Notes under the pieces: model-generated
Database searches by the model: none
What the model was told of the DNA's origin: nothing
The model's input: only the letters and a program-made list of their open reading frames with translations
Assembly (NCBI RefSeq): GCF_016916835.1
Contig: NZ_JAFFIX010000004.1
Coordinates: 1-64,000 of the forward strand
Length of the DNA: 64,000 nucleotides
Direction: 5' to 3'
From: Actinacidiphila bryophytorum
Lineage (GTDB): Bacteria; Actinomycetota; Actinomycetes; Streptomycetales; Streptomycetaceae
Translations under genes and position numbers: made by a program
Shown: piece after piece, positions 42,054 to 51,398 of the stretch
Layout: every line of letters begins with the position of its first letter
Position numbering within the stretch: position 1 is the stretch's first letter

Positions 42054-43517
42054 GTGGTGATGCCCGGCATGTCCCCAGAGCAGAATCCGTACGGCCGTCC
42101 GGCGCCGGCCCCCGAACCGAAACCGTACGCTCTCGCCGGTATAGCGCTCGGCTACTTCATGGTGCTCCTCGACATGACGGTGCTGTCGGTCGCCGAGCCC
42201 GACCTGTCGCATGCGCTGGGCGGCTCGGTGGCCGGGCTGCAGTGGGCGGTGACCGGGTACACGGTCGCCTTCGGCGCGCTGCTGCTGTCGGCGGGGGCGG
42301 CGGCCGACCGCTTCGGCGCCCACCGGCTCTTCCGCGGCGGTGTCGCGGTCTTCGGCGCCGGGTCGCTGCTGTGCGCGGCGGCGCAGGGGCTGTGGACGCT
42401 GGTCGTGCTGCGGGCGGTGCTGGGCGCCGCCGCGGCGGCCTGTGTGCCCAGCTCGATGGCGCTGATCGCCCGGCTCTACCCCGACCCGGCCAGGCGGGGC
42501 CGTGCGGTCGCGGTGTGGGCCGCGGTCAGCGGGGCGGCGCTGGCCGCCGGGCCGATCGCCGGCGGGCTGCTGGTCGGGCTGGCCGGCTGGCGGGCCGTCT
42601 TCCTCGTCAACGTGCCGATCGCCGCGCTCACCCTCGCCCTGGTGTCGGGAAACGCGGTGCGCTGCCCGGCCGCGCCCGGCCGGGGCATCGACCGCACGGG
42701 TCAGGCGCTGGCCTGCGCCGCCCTCGCGCTGGGCACGGACGCGCTGATCGCGCTGGGCGGGCGGCACTGGGCGCACACCGCGTGGTCCTTCGGCGCGGCA
42801 ATTGCGGCGGGCGGGCTCTTCGCGCACCGGGAGGCGCGCAGTGCCTCACCCGTGCTGCCCACCGCGGTGCTGCGGGCGCCCGGCATGGCGTCGATGCTGC
42901 TGGCGGGCGCCGCGGTCGGCTTCACCCTCACCGGGGTGCTGTTCGTGCTGCCGCTGCTGCTGCAGCAGCGGCTCGGCTACAGCGCCGTCGGCACGGGCCT
43001 GGCCTTTCTGCCGATGACGCTGCCGACCGCCTTCAACCCGCTGCTCACCGGGCGGGTGGTCGCCCGCACCGGGCCGCGCGGGCCGGTCCTGGCCGGGCTG
43101 TGCCTGCTCGCGGCGGGCGGCGCCGTGATGGGCGCCGCGGTGGGGACGGGCACGCCCTACCCGCTGCTCGCGGCGGGGCTCGCCGCGTCCGGCTTCGGCG
43201 TGTCCTTCGCGCTGCCCGCGCTGACCACCGCGGTCGTCACGCTGGCCCCCGAGGGCGCGGCAGGTGCGGCGGGCGGCGTCTTCAACGCCCTGCGGCAACT
43301 CGGCGCCACCCTGGGCGTCGCCGTCCTGGGCGCCTTCGTCACGGTCGGCCCGCACCAGGGGACGGGCCGCGCCGACCGCGGTGTGGCGGGGGCGCTGCTG
43401 GTGGCCGCCGCGGTATGTGCGGCGGCGGCCCTTGCCGCGGCGCGGGGGCGTAGCGGCACGCGTTCTCGGCCCGGAGAGCGGAACGGGCCGCGGGCGCGCA
43501 CTGTGGAACGTACGTAG
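42054..43517 (+). CDS. MFS efflux transporter, DHA2 family
   Basis: A 487-residue transporter with about 14 helices (IALGYFMVLLDMTVLSVAEPDLSHAL in the first, AVTGYTVAFGALLLSAGAAADRFG as motif A). It belongs to the multidrug branch. The starts at 42054 (GTG) and 42060 (ATG) share a GGAGG site; the first has the better spacing. It is divergent from and probably regulated by the LysR protein. Confidence 0.88.
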   Translation: MVMPGMSPEQNPYGRPAPAPEPKPYALAGIALGYFMVLLDMTVLSVAEPDLSHALGGSVAGLQWAVTGYTVAFGALLLSAGAAADRFGAHRLFRGGVAVFGAGSLLCAAAQGLWTLVVLRAVLGAAAAACVPSSMALIARLYPDPARRGRAVAVWAAVSGAALAAGPIAGGLLVGLAGWRAVFLVNVPIAALTLALVSGNAVRCPAAPGRGIDRTGQALACAALALGTDALIALGGRHWAHTAWSFGAAIAAGGLFAHREARSASPVLPTAVLRAPGMASMLLAGAAVGFTLTGVLFVLPLLLQQRLGYSAVGTGLAFLPMTLPTAFNPLLTGRVVARTGPRGPVLAGLCLLAAGGAVMGAAVGTGTPYPLLAAGLAASGFGVSFALPALTTAVVTLAPEGAAGAAGGVFNALRQLGATLGVAVLGAFVTVGPHQGTGRADRGVAGALLVAAAVCAAAALAAARGRSGTRSRPGERNGPRARTVERT

Positions 43518-43544
43518 GTGAGGACGGCGCGAGGAGGGAAGGGG

Positions 43545-45251
43545 ATGCACGACGACCCTCCGGCGGACATCCCCGCGTGGGTGTGGCAGGCGCTGCTGAA
43601 CGGCACCACGGCCGGTGTCGCGGTGCTCGACACCGACCTGCGCTACGTCTACGTCAACCCGGCGCTCGCGCTCATGAACGGGCTGGACGCCGACGCGCAC
43701 GTCGGGCGGACCATCGAGGAGATCGTGCCCCTGGTGGACGCGGGCGAGGAGACCCTGCGCCAGGTCCTCGCCGACGGGCGCACCCGCGAGCTGGTCTCCA
43801 GCGGGCAGACCCGTGCCGACTCCCCGCACCGGCTGCGCGTGTGGCGCGGCAGCTACCACCGGCTGGAGGACGAGCAGGGCCGGGTCCGGGGCCTGGGCGC
43901 GGTGATCCTGGAGGTGAGCGCGGACCGCGAGATCCAGGCCGAGCTGGAGCGCACCAGGGAGCGGCTGCAGCTGCTGGACGCGGCGGCGGTGCGCATCGGC
44001 AGGACCCTGGAGGTGGACCGCACCGGGCAGGAGCTGTGCGACCTGCTGGTCGAGGTCATCGCGGACGTGGCCAGCGTCGAGGTGCTGGCGACGAAAGGCA
44101 GTGCCGGGCGCCGCCCGCCGCAGGACGGCATGGTGCGGCTGCGCCGCGCGGCGCTGGCGGCGGTGCCGGGGCTGCGCGAGGCGGTGCAGCAGTTCGGGAT
44201 GCCGGGCGAGCACATCGACTACCAGCCGGGCTCGGCGATCCCGCGCTGCCTGGAGACCGGCCACCCGATGACGTACAACGTGCCCGCCGACGCCACCCTG
44301 CGCCGCTCGGCGCCGAACGCGGACCGGGTGGACGCCTACCGTGCCGCGGGCATCCACTCGGCCCTGGTGGTGCCGCTGGCGGCGCGCGGGGCGCAGCTGG
44401 GCACGGTCACGCTGGTCAGGGCGGGATCCTCGCCCGCCTTCGACGAGGAGGACGTGTCGGTGGCCGTGGCGCTGGCGGACCGGGCGGCGATCAGCATGGA
44501 CAACGCCCGCCGCTACAGCCGCGAGCACGGCATCGCGGTGGAGCTGCAGCGGGCGCTGCTGGCCGCGCCCGGCACCCCGCACCCGCAGATCGACGTCGCC
44601 ACCCGCTACCTGCCCGCCGGGGCGACGGACCTGGTCGGCGGCGACTGGTTCGACACCCTGGCGCTGCCGTCGGGGATCACGCTGCTGGCGATGGGCGACG
44701 TGATGGGCCACGGCGTCGAGGCGGCCGTGGAGATGAGCCACTACCGCTCGATGCTGCGGGTCGTGGCGGGCGAGGGCGACCCGCCGGACCGCATCCTGCG
44801 CCGGATGGACGCGCTGCTGGCCGCGGCGGGCACCGAGCGCCCCGCCACGTGCATGCTGGCGCTGGCCGACCCGGTGCGCGGCGGCTGCTGGTTCGCCAAC
44901 GCAGGCCACCTGCCGCCCGCGGTCGTCACCCCCGACGGCCGGGTGCGGCTGCTCGACGTGCCGACGGGGCCGCCGCTGGGCGCCGACCTGCGCGGGCAGT
45001 ACGAGGCGGTGTACGTGCGCTGGCCGCCGGGCGACACGCTGCTGCTGTACACCGACGGCCTGGTCGAGCGGCGCACCGAGGACATCGACACCTCGCTCGG
45101 CCGGCTGGCCGGCATGGAGCTGCCGCATGCGGCGGGGCCGCTGGACGCGCTGCTGGCCCGGGTCGTGCACCGGCTGGCGCCCTCGGTGGTGGAGGACGAC
45201 GTGGCCTTGCTGGCGGCCCGCGCCCGGCCGCGCTTCGAGGCCGGCTTGTAG
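43545..45251 (+). CDS. PAS-GAF-SpoIIE serine phosphatase
   Basis: A 568-residue cytoplasmic signalling protein. PAS (about 15-125: AGVAVLDTDLRYVYVNPAL), GAF (about 150-330: LLDAAAVRIGRTLEVDRTGQELCDLL ... LVVPLAARGAQLGTVTL), then a PP2C-type SpoIIE domain (about 345-560: GGDWFDTLALPSGITLLAMGDVMGHG with metal Asp residues; FANAGHLPP; LLLYTDGLVERR). Such enzymes dephosphorylate anti-anti-sigma proteins and so release sigma factors. The ATG at 43545 follows GGAGGGAAGGGG. The cognate anti-sigma pair is not in the window. Confidence 0.88.
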   Translation: MHDDPPADIPAWVWQALLNGTTAGVAVLDTDLRYVYVNPALALMNGLDADAHVGRTIEEIVPLVDAGEETLRQVLADGRTRELVSSGQTRADSPHRLRVWRGSYHRLEDEQGRVRGLGAVILEVSADREIQAELERTRERLQLLDAAAVRIGRTLEVDRTGQELCDLLVEVIADVASVEVLATKGSAGRRPPQDGMVRLRRAALAAVPGLREAVQQFGMPGEHIDYQPGSAIPRCLETGHPMTYNVPADATLRRSAPNADRVDAYRAAGIHSALVVPLAARGAQLGTVTLVRAGSSPAFDEEDVSVAVALADRAAISMDNARRYSREHGIAVELQRALLAAPGTPHPQIDVATRYLPAGATDLVGGDWFDTLALPSGITLLAMGDVMGHGVEAAVEMSHYRSMLRVVAGEGDPPDRILRRMDALLAAAGTERPATCMLALADPVRGGCWFANAGHLPPAVVTPDGRVRLLDVPTGPPLGADLRGQYEAVYVRWPPGDTLLLYTDGLVERRTEDIDTSLGRLAGMELPHAAGPLDALLARVVHRLAPSVVEDDVALLAARARPRFEAGL

Positions 45252-45317
45252 CCTGGAGGCGTCGTCGCGCGCGCGTCCCGGGGCACGGGGGCGGTGCGGG
45301 AGCGGGAGGAGTGCGGC

Positions 45318-45815
45318 ATGACCGAGCGCAAGCCGCCCGGCGTCTCCTGGGAGACCTGGGCCGACAAGCAGATCCGCGAGGCGGAGGGCCGCGGCGAGTT
45401 CGCCGCGCTGCCAGGCGCGGGCAAGCCGCTGCCGTCGCTGGACGCGCCTTATGACGAGCTGTGGTGGGTCCGCGGCAAGATGCAGCGCGAGGGCCTGTCG
45501 GCGCTGCCGCCGTCGCTGGTGCTGCGCAAACAGGCAGAGGACGCGGAGCAGGCCGCCATGCAGGCGGCCACCGAGGCGCAGGTGCGGCGCATCGTCGGGG
45601 AGATCAACGACAAGCTGCGGGAGGCGCTGCGGCGCCCTCCCGAGGGGCCGCCGCTGGGCCGCGGGCTCTTCGACACCGAGCAGGTCGTCGCCGACTGGCA
45701 GGCGGCCAGGGCGGCGCAGGCCGCGCAGGCACCGGCGCAGGCGCCGCCGCCCGAGCCCGAGGCGCCGGTGAAGGGCCGCCGCGGGGGACTGTTCCGCAGG
45801 CGCCGCTCCGCCTGA
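45318..45815 (+). CDS. DUF1992 (DnaJ-homologue subfamily C28-like) protein
   Basis: A 165-residue protein with the DUF1992 block (ETWADKQIREAEGRGEFAALPGAGKPLPSL, then LVLRKQAEDAEQA) and a Pro/Ala-rich, basic tail (KGRRGGLFRRRRSA). Function of the family is unclear. GGGAGGAG precedes the ATG. Confidence 0.8.
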   Translation: MTERKPPGVSWETWADKQIREAEGRGEFAALPGAGKPLPSLDAPYDELWWVRGKMQREGLSALPPSLVLRKQAEDAEQAAMQAATEAQVRRIVGEINDKLREALRRPPEGPPLGRGLFDTEQVVADWQAARAAQAAQAPAQAPPPEPEAPVKGRRGGLFRRRRSA

Positions 45816-45827
45816 TAAGCAGGGCGG

Positions 45828-46409
45828 ATGCGCTTCGAATCCGTGCCCATGCCGCAGTCGGTCCAGGACAGGCCGCGCGATACGCGCGGCTATCCGGTGC
45901 CCGCCATCACCCCGTGGGAGGGCGGGCAGCCGCAGTTCGCGCTGACCGACTACGACCGCAGTGCGAACTGCGCCAGGCAGCGGCTGTGTTCCGTGTGCAA
46001 TGTGCTGATGCCGCGCGGCCCGGTGTGGCGGGTGGTGGGCGGCCCGGAAAGCGCGGCAATAGGCGAGGCGCTCGCGGCCGGGCGCCCGTACCGCAACATG
46101 GCGCCCACCCTCGAAGGCCCCGGCCACCGGGCGTGCATGCTCTACGCGTCGATGGTCTGCCCGTACCTGGCCAGGCCCAACGCCCGCCGCGGCACCAGCG
46201 CGCAGACCCCGGACGGCATGACGTCGCATGTCGTCCGGGGTGCGGTGCGCGGTTCTATGGGCGCGGTGGTGGGATTCGCCGACTACGAGTTCGCGGTGAC
46301 CGCCTCGCAGGTGGCCTTCCGCTTCCTCGACGTCGTGGAATTCCTGCCGCATGACGTCGCCGACGCCCATATCGACGAGCTGCGGGCGGAGTTGGCCAAG
46401 GGCCGGTAG
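45828..46409 (+). CDS. Hypothetical protein with a Cys cluster
   Basis: A 193-residue soluble protein. CARQRLCSVCNVLM near residue 50 gives a C-x5-C-x2-C pattern, with another Cys at residues 95-105 (ACMLYASMVCPYLARP), suggestive of zinc or Fe-S binding. I do not recognise the family. It lies 12 bases after the DUF1992 gene, probably in the same operon. Confidence 0.65.
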   Translation: MRFESVPMPQSVQDRPRDTRGYPVPAITPWEGGQPQFALTDYDRSANCARQRLCSVCNVLMPRGPVWRVVGGPESAAIGEALAAGRPYRNMAPTLEGPGHRACMLYASMVCPYLARPNARRGTSAQTPDGMTSHVVRGAVRGSMGAVVGFADYEFAVTASQVAFRFLDVVEFLPHDVADAHIDELRAELAKGR

Positions 46410-46424
46410 AACCCTGGCGGTGCG

Positions 46425-47474
46425 TCAGGCGCGGTAGGCGGGCAGGCCCACGTAACCGGACACCTTCACCGGGGCCTTGGAGCCGTCGGCGGGCAGCGTC
46501 ACGATGCCGTCGGGGGTGCGGGCGGCGATGGTCCTGCCGTCGGGGGAGAAGGCCGGCTCGGTGTAGTCGGTGGTGGCGTTCGGGGTGAGGTCCTTGAAGA
46601 CCGGGCCGTCCGTGCCCGGCGTCTCCCGGAAGAGGTGGTCGTGGCCGCCGACGGAGCGGACGAAGACGAAGCCGTCGTCGTCCACCGGTGCCGAGGCCGG
46701 CTCCGAGCCCTTGGTGATGGCCGCACCCTGCTGCCGGAGGTAGTCGTCGCGGATGTAGACCTGCCCGTCGGTGCTGTTGGCGTAGACGGAGGCGCCGTAC
46801 GTGCCGCCGCCGCTGGGCCACACGTTGCCGGTCTGCGGCAGCGGCTTGACGTTCTCACCGGACTCGTGGCCGAGGCCGAGCAGGGCGGGCGTGGCGTTGT
46901 GGGCGGTGGCCGGGACGCCGTAGAGCCGGGAGACGCCGTCCTTGCGGGCGGCGAAGAGCAGGTTGTTGAGCGCCGGCTGGCCGTCCGCGGTGTCTGCCTT
47001 CCTGATCTGCCAGGTCGGGTGGGACCAGTTCTGGTTGCCCGGGTTCTTCGCGACGACCGTACGGCTGCTGCCGTCGGGGTTGCTGACGACCAGGTCGCCG
47101 TCGCCGTCCACGAAGGCGGCCTTCCTGCCGTCGGGCGACCAGGCCAGGTCGCGGACGGCGGTGCCGAAGTCGACCCGGGTGCCGTTCATCACCACGAAGC
47201 GGGTGCCGTCGCTGATCGTCAGGCCGTTGTGCGCGGTGCCGTTGAGCGGCGGGACCGTCTTCGCCGGCGTACTGGCGACGGGCCTGGCGGTGCTCCCGCT
47301 GCCGCCGGTGCCGCCCGTGCCGCTCGTCGCGGTGCTCGTCGCCGACGGGTCGGTGCCGTCGGCGCCGGTCGCGTCCTCCGGGCCGCAGGCGGTCAGCATG
47401 AGGCCGAGCCCGGTGATGCCCGCGGTGAGGGCGATGGCGGTGGCGGTGGTGCGTCGCATGGCACGAGCAGGCAT
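46425..47474 (-). CDS. Lipoprotein with PD40/WD40-like beta-propeller repeats
   Basis: A 349-residue predicted lipoprotein: lipobox GLGLMLTAC near residue 30, a low-complexity Ser/Thr/Gly linker, then TolB-like repeats ([43 protein letters not shown]). It is probably a surface-bound scaffold. The ATG at 47474 has a GGGGGA site; an in-frame ATG 22 codons upstream would spoil the signal peptide. Confidence 0.75.
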   Translation of the reverse strand: MPARAMRRTTATAIALTAGITGLGLMLTACGPEDATGADGTDPSATSTATSGTGGTGGSGSTARPVASTPAKTVPPLNGTAHNGLTISDGTRFVVMNGTRVDFGTAVRDLAWSPDGRKAAFVDGDGDLVVSNPDGSSRTVVAKNPGNQNWSHPTWQIRKADTADGQPALNNLLFAARKDGVSRLYGVPATAHNATPALLGLGHESGENVKPLPQTGNVWPSGGGTYGASVYANSTDGQVYIRDDYLRQQGAAITKGSEPASAPVDDDGFVFVRSVGGHDHLFRETPGTDGPVFKDLTPNATTDYTEPAFSPDGRTIAARTPDGIVTLPADGSKAPVKVSGYVGLPAYRA

Positions 47475-47747
47475 GGCGGTGTCCCCCTGGACAAGCACGA
47501 AGTCGGTACCGCGGCCCGGTCGGTGTCCTGCGGTACTCAAAGAATGGGCCGGGGAGATCCCTCTCCTGTCCGTCCGCTGTCACGCGCATGCAACAGCGCC
47601 CGCGTGCTCTGTAACGGGAGAACATTTCCCCCGGTGAGCGGACACGCCCGCACCCTGGCCGCGCCCTGCGGGCCGCGGCAATGCGCCCGGGAGCCGCGCA
47701 CTACGCTGGCCGTCCCGACGGCAGCGAGCAGCAGGAGACGCCCGACC

Positions 47748-48176
47748 ATGCAGGCGCAGCACCGGCCAGGCCTCATGCACGACCAGTGGCCCGTCGTCGC
47801 GGCGGTCGCGGTCGGTGGCGCGGGCGGGGCGTGCGCCCGCTACGGCGCCACCCTGCTGTGGCCGCAGACCCCCGGCCACTTCCCGTGGACCACTTTCTGG
47901 GTCAACATCACCGGCTGCGCGGTCATCGGGGTCTTCATGGTGGTGATCACCGAGGTCTGGGCGGCGCACCGCCTGGTGCGGCCCTTCTTCGGCACCGGGG
48001 TGCTCGGCGGCTACACCACCTTCTCGACCTACGCCGTCGAGATCCGCCGGCTGACCGACGCGCACGAGGCCGTGACCGCCTTCGGCTACGCGGCCGGGAC
48101 CCTTGCGGCGGCGCTCGCCGCGGTGTGGAGTGCGGCGTGGGCGACCCGCCGGGCGCTGGCGTGGAGGGCACGATGA
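47748..48176 (+). CDS. crcB: Fluoride exporter FluC/CrcB, first subunit
   Basis: A 142-residue protein with four helices and FluC motifs ([42 protein letters not shown] with the Phe-box TFST). FluC channels act as dual-topology dimers that export fluoride. The second subunit follows 400 bases later, so a heterodimer is likely. No fluoride riboswitch is recognisable upstream. AGGAGA precedes the ATG. Confidence 0.9.
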   Translation: MQAQHRPGLMHDQWPVVAAVAVGGAGGACARYGATLLWPQTPGHFPWTTFWVNITGCAVIGVFMVVITEVWAAHRLVRPFFGTGVLGGYTTFSTYAVEIRRLTDAHEAVTAFGYAAGTLAAALAAVWSAAWATRRALAWRAR

Positions 48177-48577
48177 GGGATGTGACGACCATGGCGACCG
48201 ACGATCAGGGCGAGGGCGGCGGCGAGCGGCGGCTCTCAGGTGCCGCGCTGCGCATGACGGTGCTGCTCGGCGAGAGCGACCGGTGGCACCACAAGCCGGT
48301 CTACACCGAGATCGTGCACCGGGCGCAGCGCGCCGGACTCGCCGGCGCGAGCGTCTTCCACGGCATCGAGGGCTTCGGCTCCTCCTCGCTGATCCACACC
48401 TCCCGGCTGCTCTCGCTCAGCGAGGACCTGCCGGTGGCGGTGGTCGTGGTGGACACCGAGGAGCGCATCCGCGGCTTCCTGCCGGAGCTGGACGAACTCG
48501 TCGGCGAAGGCCTGGTGGTCCTGGACGCCTGCGAGGTCGTGCGGCACACCGCGCGGACCGGCGGTGCGGCGTCGTGA
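48173..48577 (+). CDS. DUF190 protein between two FluC genes
   Basis: A 134-residue soluble alpha/beta protein of the DUF190 family ([28 protein letters not shown], then [34 protein letters not shown]). The fold resembles PII-type signalling proteins, and the family is often encoded beside fluC, which suggests it regulates or supports fluoride export. It overlaps both neighbours by four bases (ATGA and GTGA). Confidence 0.85.
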   Translation: MRDVTTMATDDQGEGGGERRLSGAALRMTVLLGESDRWHHKPVYTEIVHRAQRAGLAGASVFHGIEGFGSSSLIHTSRLLSLSEDLPVAVVVVDTEERIRGFLPELDELVGEGLVVLDACEVVRHTARTGGAAS

Positions 48578-48948
48578 ACTGGCTGCTCGTCATCGCGGGC
48601 GCGGCCGTCGGGGCGCCGGTGCGCTACCTCACCGACCGGTGGGTGCAGTCCCGGCACGACTCGCTCTTCCCGTGGGGCACCTTCACGGTCAACCTGGGCG
48701 GATCCCTGATCCTCGGCATCCTGACGGGCGCGGCCATCGAGGGCGCCGCCTCCTCGCACCTGCAGCTCCTGCTCGGCACCGGGCTGTGCGGCGCGCTGAC
48801 GACGTACTCGACCTTCTCCTACGAGACGCTGCGGCTCGCCGAGAGCGGCGCGAAGGCGTACGCGGCGGGGAACGCCCTGCTCACCGTGGTCTGCGGCCTG
48901 GGCATGGCCTTCGCGGGCGTGACGCTGGGCACCACCGTGTGGGGGTGA
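48574..48948 (+). CDS. crcB: Fluoride exporter FluC/CrcB, second subunit
   Basis: A 124-residue FluC subunit ([48 protein letters not shown]). It is distinct in sequence from the first subunit, as expected for a paired heterodimer with fixed opposite topologies. GTGA overlap with the DUF190 gene couples translation. Confidence 0.9.
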   Translation: MNWLLVIAGAAVGAPVRYLTDRWVQSRHDSLFPWGTFTVNLGGSLILGILTGAAIEGAASSHLQLLLGTGLCGALTTYSTFSYETLRLAESGAKAYAAGNALLTVVCGLGMAFAGVTLGTTVWG

Positions 48949-48988
48949 CCCGGCGTGCCCTGGCGGGCGGCCACTCGTTGGACGGTCC

Positions 48989-49261
48989 ATGAACGTACGC
49001 CGAATCCTCAGCAAGGCGGCGGCAGGCTCGGTCCTGCTCGCCGCCGCCACGTCCGCGACCGCGGCGGCCCAGGCCGCCGACCTCGGCAGCACCCTCAGCG
49101 GTACGGCGGTGACCGCACAGGCCGCCGGTGAGCAGGCCACCACGGCGACGCAGGGAGTGCTCGCGCAGTCCGGGGTGGGCCAGAAGGTCTCCGCCGTCCA
49201 GAAGGCCGTACAGGCCGGTTCCGACGCCGTCAGCGCCGGCAACCAGCTGGTGAACTCCTAG
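48989..49261 (+). CDS. Small secreted Ala/Gln-rich protein
   Basis: A 90-residue protein with a signal peptide (about residues 1-30, AAAGSVLLAAATSATAAAQAA) and a short mature part rich in Ala, Gln, Ser, Thr and Gly (GEQATTATQGVLAQSGVGQ). No Cys or known motif. Function unknown. Confidence 0.6.
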   Translation: MNVRRILSKAAAGSVLLAAATSATAAAQAADLGSTLSGTAVTAQAAGEQATTATQGVLAQSGVGQKVSAVQKAVQAGSDAVSAGNQLVNS

Positions 49262-49278
49262 GCCCACGCCTGCGGCCG

Positions 49279-49314
49279 CCGTCCCCGCCCTGTGGCGCAA
49301 CCGGGCGGGGACGG
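49279..49314. terminator. Bidirectional terminator hairpin
   Basis: CCGTCCCCGCCC (49279-49290) and GGGCGGGGACGG (49303-49314) form a perfect 12-bp stem with a 12-base loop between converging genes. Confidence 0.7.
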
Positions 49315-49340
49315 CGACCTGCGGGGCTGACCAGGGGCGT

Positions 49341-49844
49341 TCAGGACGTCAGGGAGCCCACGGGGACGAGGCAGTGCGCGGCCGTGCGCAGGACGTCCTC
49401 GTCCGCCGCGAAGGCCTGCAGCGCCGCCTCGGTGACCGCGCGGCCCGGCACCGCCTCGGGCCAGGGCCGGCTGGCGAGGATCACGTAGACCGTCCCTCTG
49501 GCCCGCGCGGCGGTGACCCACTGCTCGGGGACGGGGCAGGCCACGTGCAGGTACGGCATCGTCAGCACCGCCTTGCCGGCCTCCACCAGCACCTTCACCG
49601 GGGACTTCGGTACCTGCGCGACGTCGAGGACCGCGCCGCCGACCGGCAGCCCCGCCTCCTTCGCGACGGTCAGTGCGGCCTCTTCCGAGCCCTCGCGGCC
49701 CGAGACGCCGTCACCGAGGGTGTATGCCATCAGGAATGCCATGTCCCGGCCGTCGTCCTGGTGTTCGCCGGCCCACGGGATCACCACGAGGGTGCCGAGG
49801 CGGCTCATCAAAGACGTGGCGGACGCGGTATTGGTCTGGGTCAT
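49341..49844 (-). CDS. DUF5949-family protein
   Basis: A 167-residue protein matching the DUF5949 pattern of streptomycetes: LGTLVVIPWAGEHQDDGRDMAFLMAYTLGDG at the start, PVKVLVEAGKAVLTMPYLHVACPVPEQWVTAA in the middle and VYVILASRPWPEAVPGRAVTEAALQAFAADEDVL at the end. Function unknown. Confidence 0.75.
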   Translation of the reverse strand: MTQTNTASATSLMSRLGTLVVIPWAGEHQDDGRDMAFLMAYTLGDGVSGREGSEEAALTVAKEAGLPVGGAVLDVAQVPKSPVKVLVEAGKAVLTMPYLHVACPVPEQWVTAARARGTVYVILASRPWPEAVPGRAVTEAALQAFAADEDVLRTAAHCLVPVGSLTS

Positions 49845-49978
49845 GCGCCGGACCCTAACGGCCGCGAGCGCGGGACACCGGCCCTTGTCACTCCTTCGGC
49901 GGAATCCGATAACGAATCACCGGTTCGGCTCAACTTGCGTGACTATTCGTGATCTCCGCACGTTGCGCACTGCGTCAA

Positions 49979-50005
49979 AGCCGCGGTATTCCGCGGCTGC
50001 TTTTT
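49979..50005 (+). terminator. Intrinsic-terminator-like hairpin in the chaplin leader
   Basis: AGCCGCGG (49979-49986) and CCGCGGCT (49991-49998) form a perfect 8-bp stem with a TATT loop, followed by GC and five T (50001-50005). It points into the chaplin gene and ends 18 bases before its ATG, so it could act as an attenuator, or end transcripts from upstream. Confidence 0.6.
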
Positions 50006-50023
50006 CGTCTCAGGGAGATCTTG

Positions 50024-50308
50024 ATGTCGCGTATCGCAAAGGCAGCGGCTGTCACCGCCGCCGCGGGTGCCGTTCTGGCCGCGGGCGCCGGAATGGCCGC
50101 CGCCGACTCCGGTGCCATGGGTGCCGCCGTCGGTTCCCCGGGCGTGCTGTCCGGCAACCTGATCCAGGTCCCGGTGCACGTCCCGGTCAACGTCTGCGGC
50201 AACTCCGTCAACGTGATCGGCCTGCTGAACCCGGCGTTCGGCAACCAGTGCGAGAACAGCTCGGTCACGCACGTCAGCGACGACGACGGTGACAACGGCG
50301 AGTGGTGA
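50024..50308 (+). CDS. Short chaplin
   Basis: A 94-residue precursor. The signal peptide covers about residues 1-28 (AAAVTAAAGAVLAAGAGMAAA). The mature protein has the chaplin core GAAVGSPGVLSGNLIQVPVHVPVNVCGNSVNVIGLLNPAFGNQC with the two conserved Cys, and an acidic tail (DDDGDNGEW). Chaplins self-assemble into amyloid on aerial hyphae and spores and lower surface tension. No LPXTG anchor is present, so it is a short, secreted type. A terminator-like hairpin lies in its leader. Confidence 0.92.
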   Translation: MSRIAKAAAVTAAAGAVLAAGAGMAAADSGAMGAAVGSPGVLSGNLIQVPVHVPVNVCGNSVNVIGLLNPAFGNQCENSSVTHVSDDDGDNGEW

Positions 50309-50324
50309 TACCCGCACCAGCACG

Positions 50325-50360
50325 CGGCCTCCCGTCACCTTGCGTACGGGAGGCCGTTTT
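50325..50360 (+). terminator. Intrinsic terminator after the chaplin
   Basis: CGGCCTCCCGT (50325-50335) pairs with ACGGGAGGCCG (50346-50356), followed by TTTT. Confidence 0.8.
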
Positions 50361-50494
50361 GTGTGCCCGGCGGCCGCGTCAGCCCTCCTCCTCGTCTGTC
50401 GGTCTTCCTGCTCTCCCCCTGCCTTCGGCGGGAGGTGCCCCCATCCTTCGCGGACGGCCTCGTCCCTCGGCCGGCCACTGCGGAAGCTCGGGCG

Positions 50495-51364
50495 TCAGCC
50501 CTCTTCGTATGCGTAGAACTTCCGGTGGTCCATCACCGCCGACGGCTTGACGTTGAAGGGCGGCATCGGCTCGTCCAGGCTGACCACCCGGCCGTGCTCG
50601 GGGTCCTTGGCGGCCAGCGGCCGGGCCGGCAGGTAGCCGGACTTGGGGTGCAGGCGCTGCCAGCGCGCCCAGATCAGGTCGATGAAGGCGTGGTGCAGCC
50701 AGAAGACCGGGTCGTTGGGCGAGGCGGCGCCCACCATGTGGCCGCCGACCCACTGGTGCACCCGGTTGTGCAGGTAGCCGCCCTTGGTCTCGCTGACCGT
50801 CCAGCCCTCGATCTTGTTGCGGAAGCCCTGCGTGGTCGGCGCCGAGTTCCACGGCGACGCGTCGTACGTGGCGATGGCGAGCGCCCCGTCCAGCTCGGCC
50901 TTGGTGGGCAGCGCGATGGGGCGGTCGGGCCTGCCCATGTTCCGCGTCAGGTACTTCTCGTCGGTGACGCCGTAGGTGATCGGCCAGGACCCGGTCCGGT
51001 ACGCGAACGGGCCGGTCATCACCTGCCCGTCGCTGTCCCGGCCGTTGCCGCCCATGAAGTCCGCCGCCCACAGCGCCGACGACGCCTTGTTGTCGGTGGT
51101 CCAGTCCCAGTACGGGATGGTGACCTCGGGGGCGATGCCCTGCAGTTCGTGCTCGAAGACGAGCAGGAACTGCCGGTGCCAGGGGAAGAACGTCGGCGCC
51201 ATGTGCGCCATCCGCAGCCCGCTCTCGCCGTCCGCGGCGAAGTACTCGGCGTGCAGCCGCACGTACTTGTCGTAGCCGCCCGAGCGTTTGAGCGCGACGA
51301 CCGCCTCGACGAAACGGGTGCGCTGGCTGCTGGTCAGATTCCGCTGGTTCATGCGGGTGTACAC
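50495..51364 (-). CDS. melC2: Tyrosinase
   Basis: A 289-residue binuclear copper enzyme that oxidises tyrosine to dopaquinone for melanin. CuA ligands are His residues in VRLHAEYF, RMAHMAPTFFPWHRQF; CuB ligands are in YLHNRVHQWVGGHMVG and DPVFWLHHAFIDLIWARW. It lacks its own signal and is exported with MelC1, which precedes it by 34 bases. The start is a GTG at 51364. Some details (for example the LHAEYF motif) differ from the classical MelC2 and resemble the second (MelD-type) tyrosinase, so the name is provisional. Confidence 0.88.
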   Translation of the reverse strand: MYTRMNQRNLTSSQRTRFVEAVVALKRSGGYDKYVRLHAEYFAADGESGLRMAHMAPTFFPWHRQFLLVFEHELQGIAPEVTIPYWDWTTDNKASSALWAADFMGGNGRDSDGQVMTGPFAYRTGSWPITYGVTDEKYLTRNMGRPDRPIALPTKAELDGALAIATYDASPWNSAPTTQGFRNKIEGWTVSETKGGYLHNRVHQWVGGHMVGAASPNDPVFWLHHAFIDLIWARWQRLHPKSGYLPARPLAAKDPEHGRVVSLDEPMPPFNVKPSAVMDHRKFYAYEEG

Positions 51365-51398
51365 CGGTGACGGCCCCGTTCGGTGGTGGTGCGGCGGG

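Noticed and set aside
42846-46370. A 1,174-codon minus-strand open frame opposite the MFS, SpoIIE and DUF1992 genes
   Set aside because: The plus strand encodes clear families throughout; the antisense frame is Arg/His/Gly-rich without domains.
47600-47747. Fluoride riboswitch upstream of fluC
   Set aside because: I could not find the conserved pseudoknot sequence of the crcB motif.
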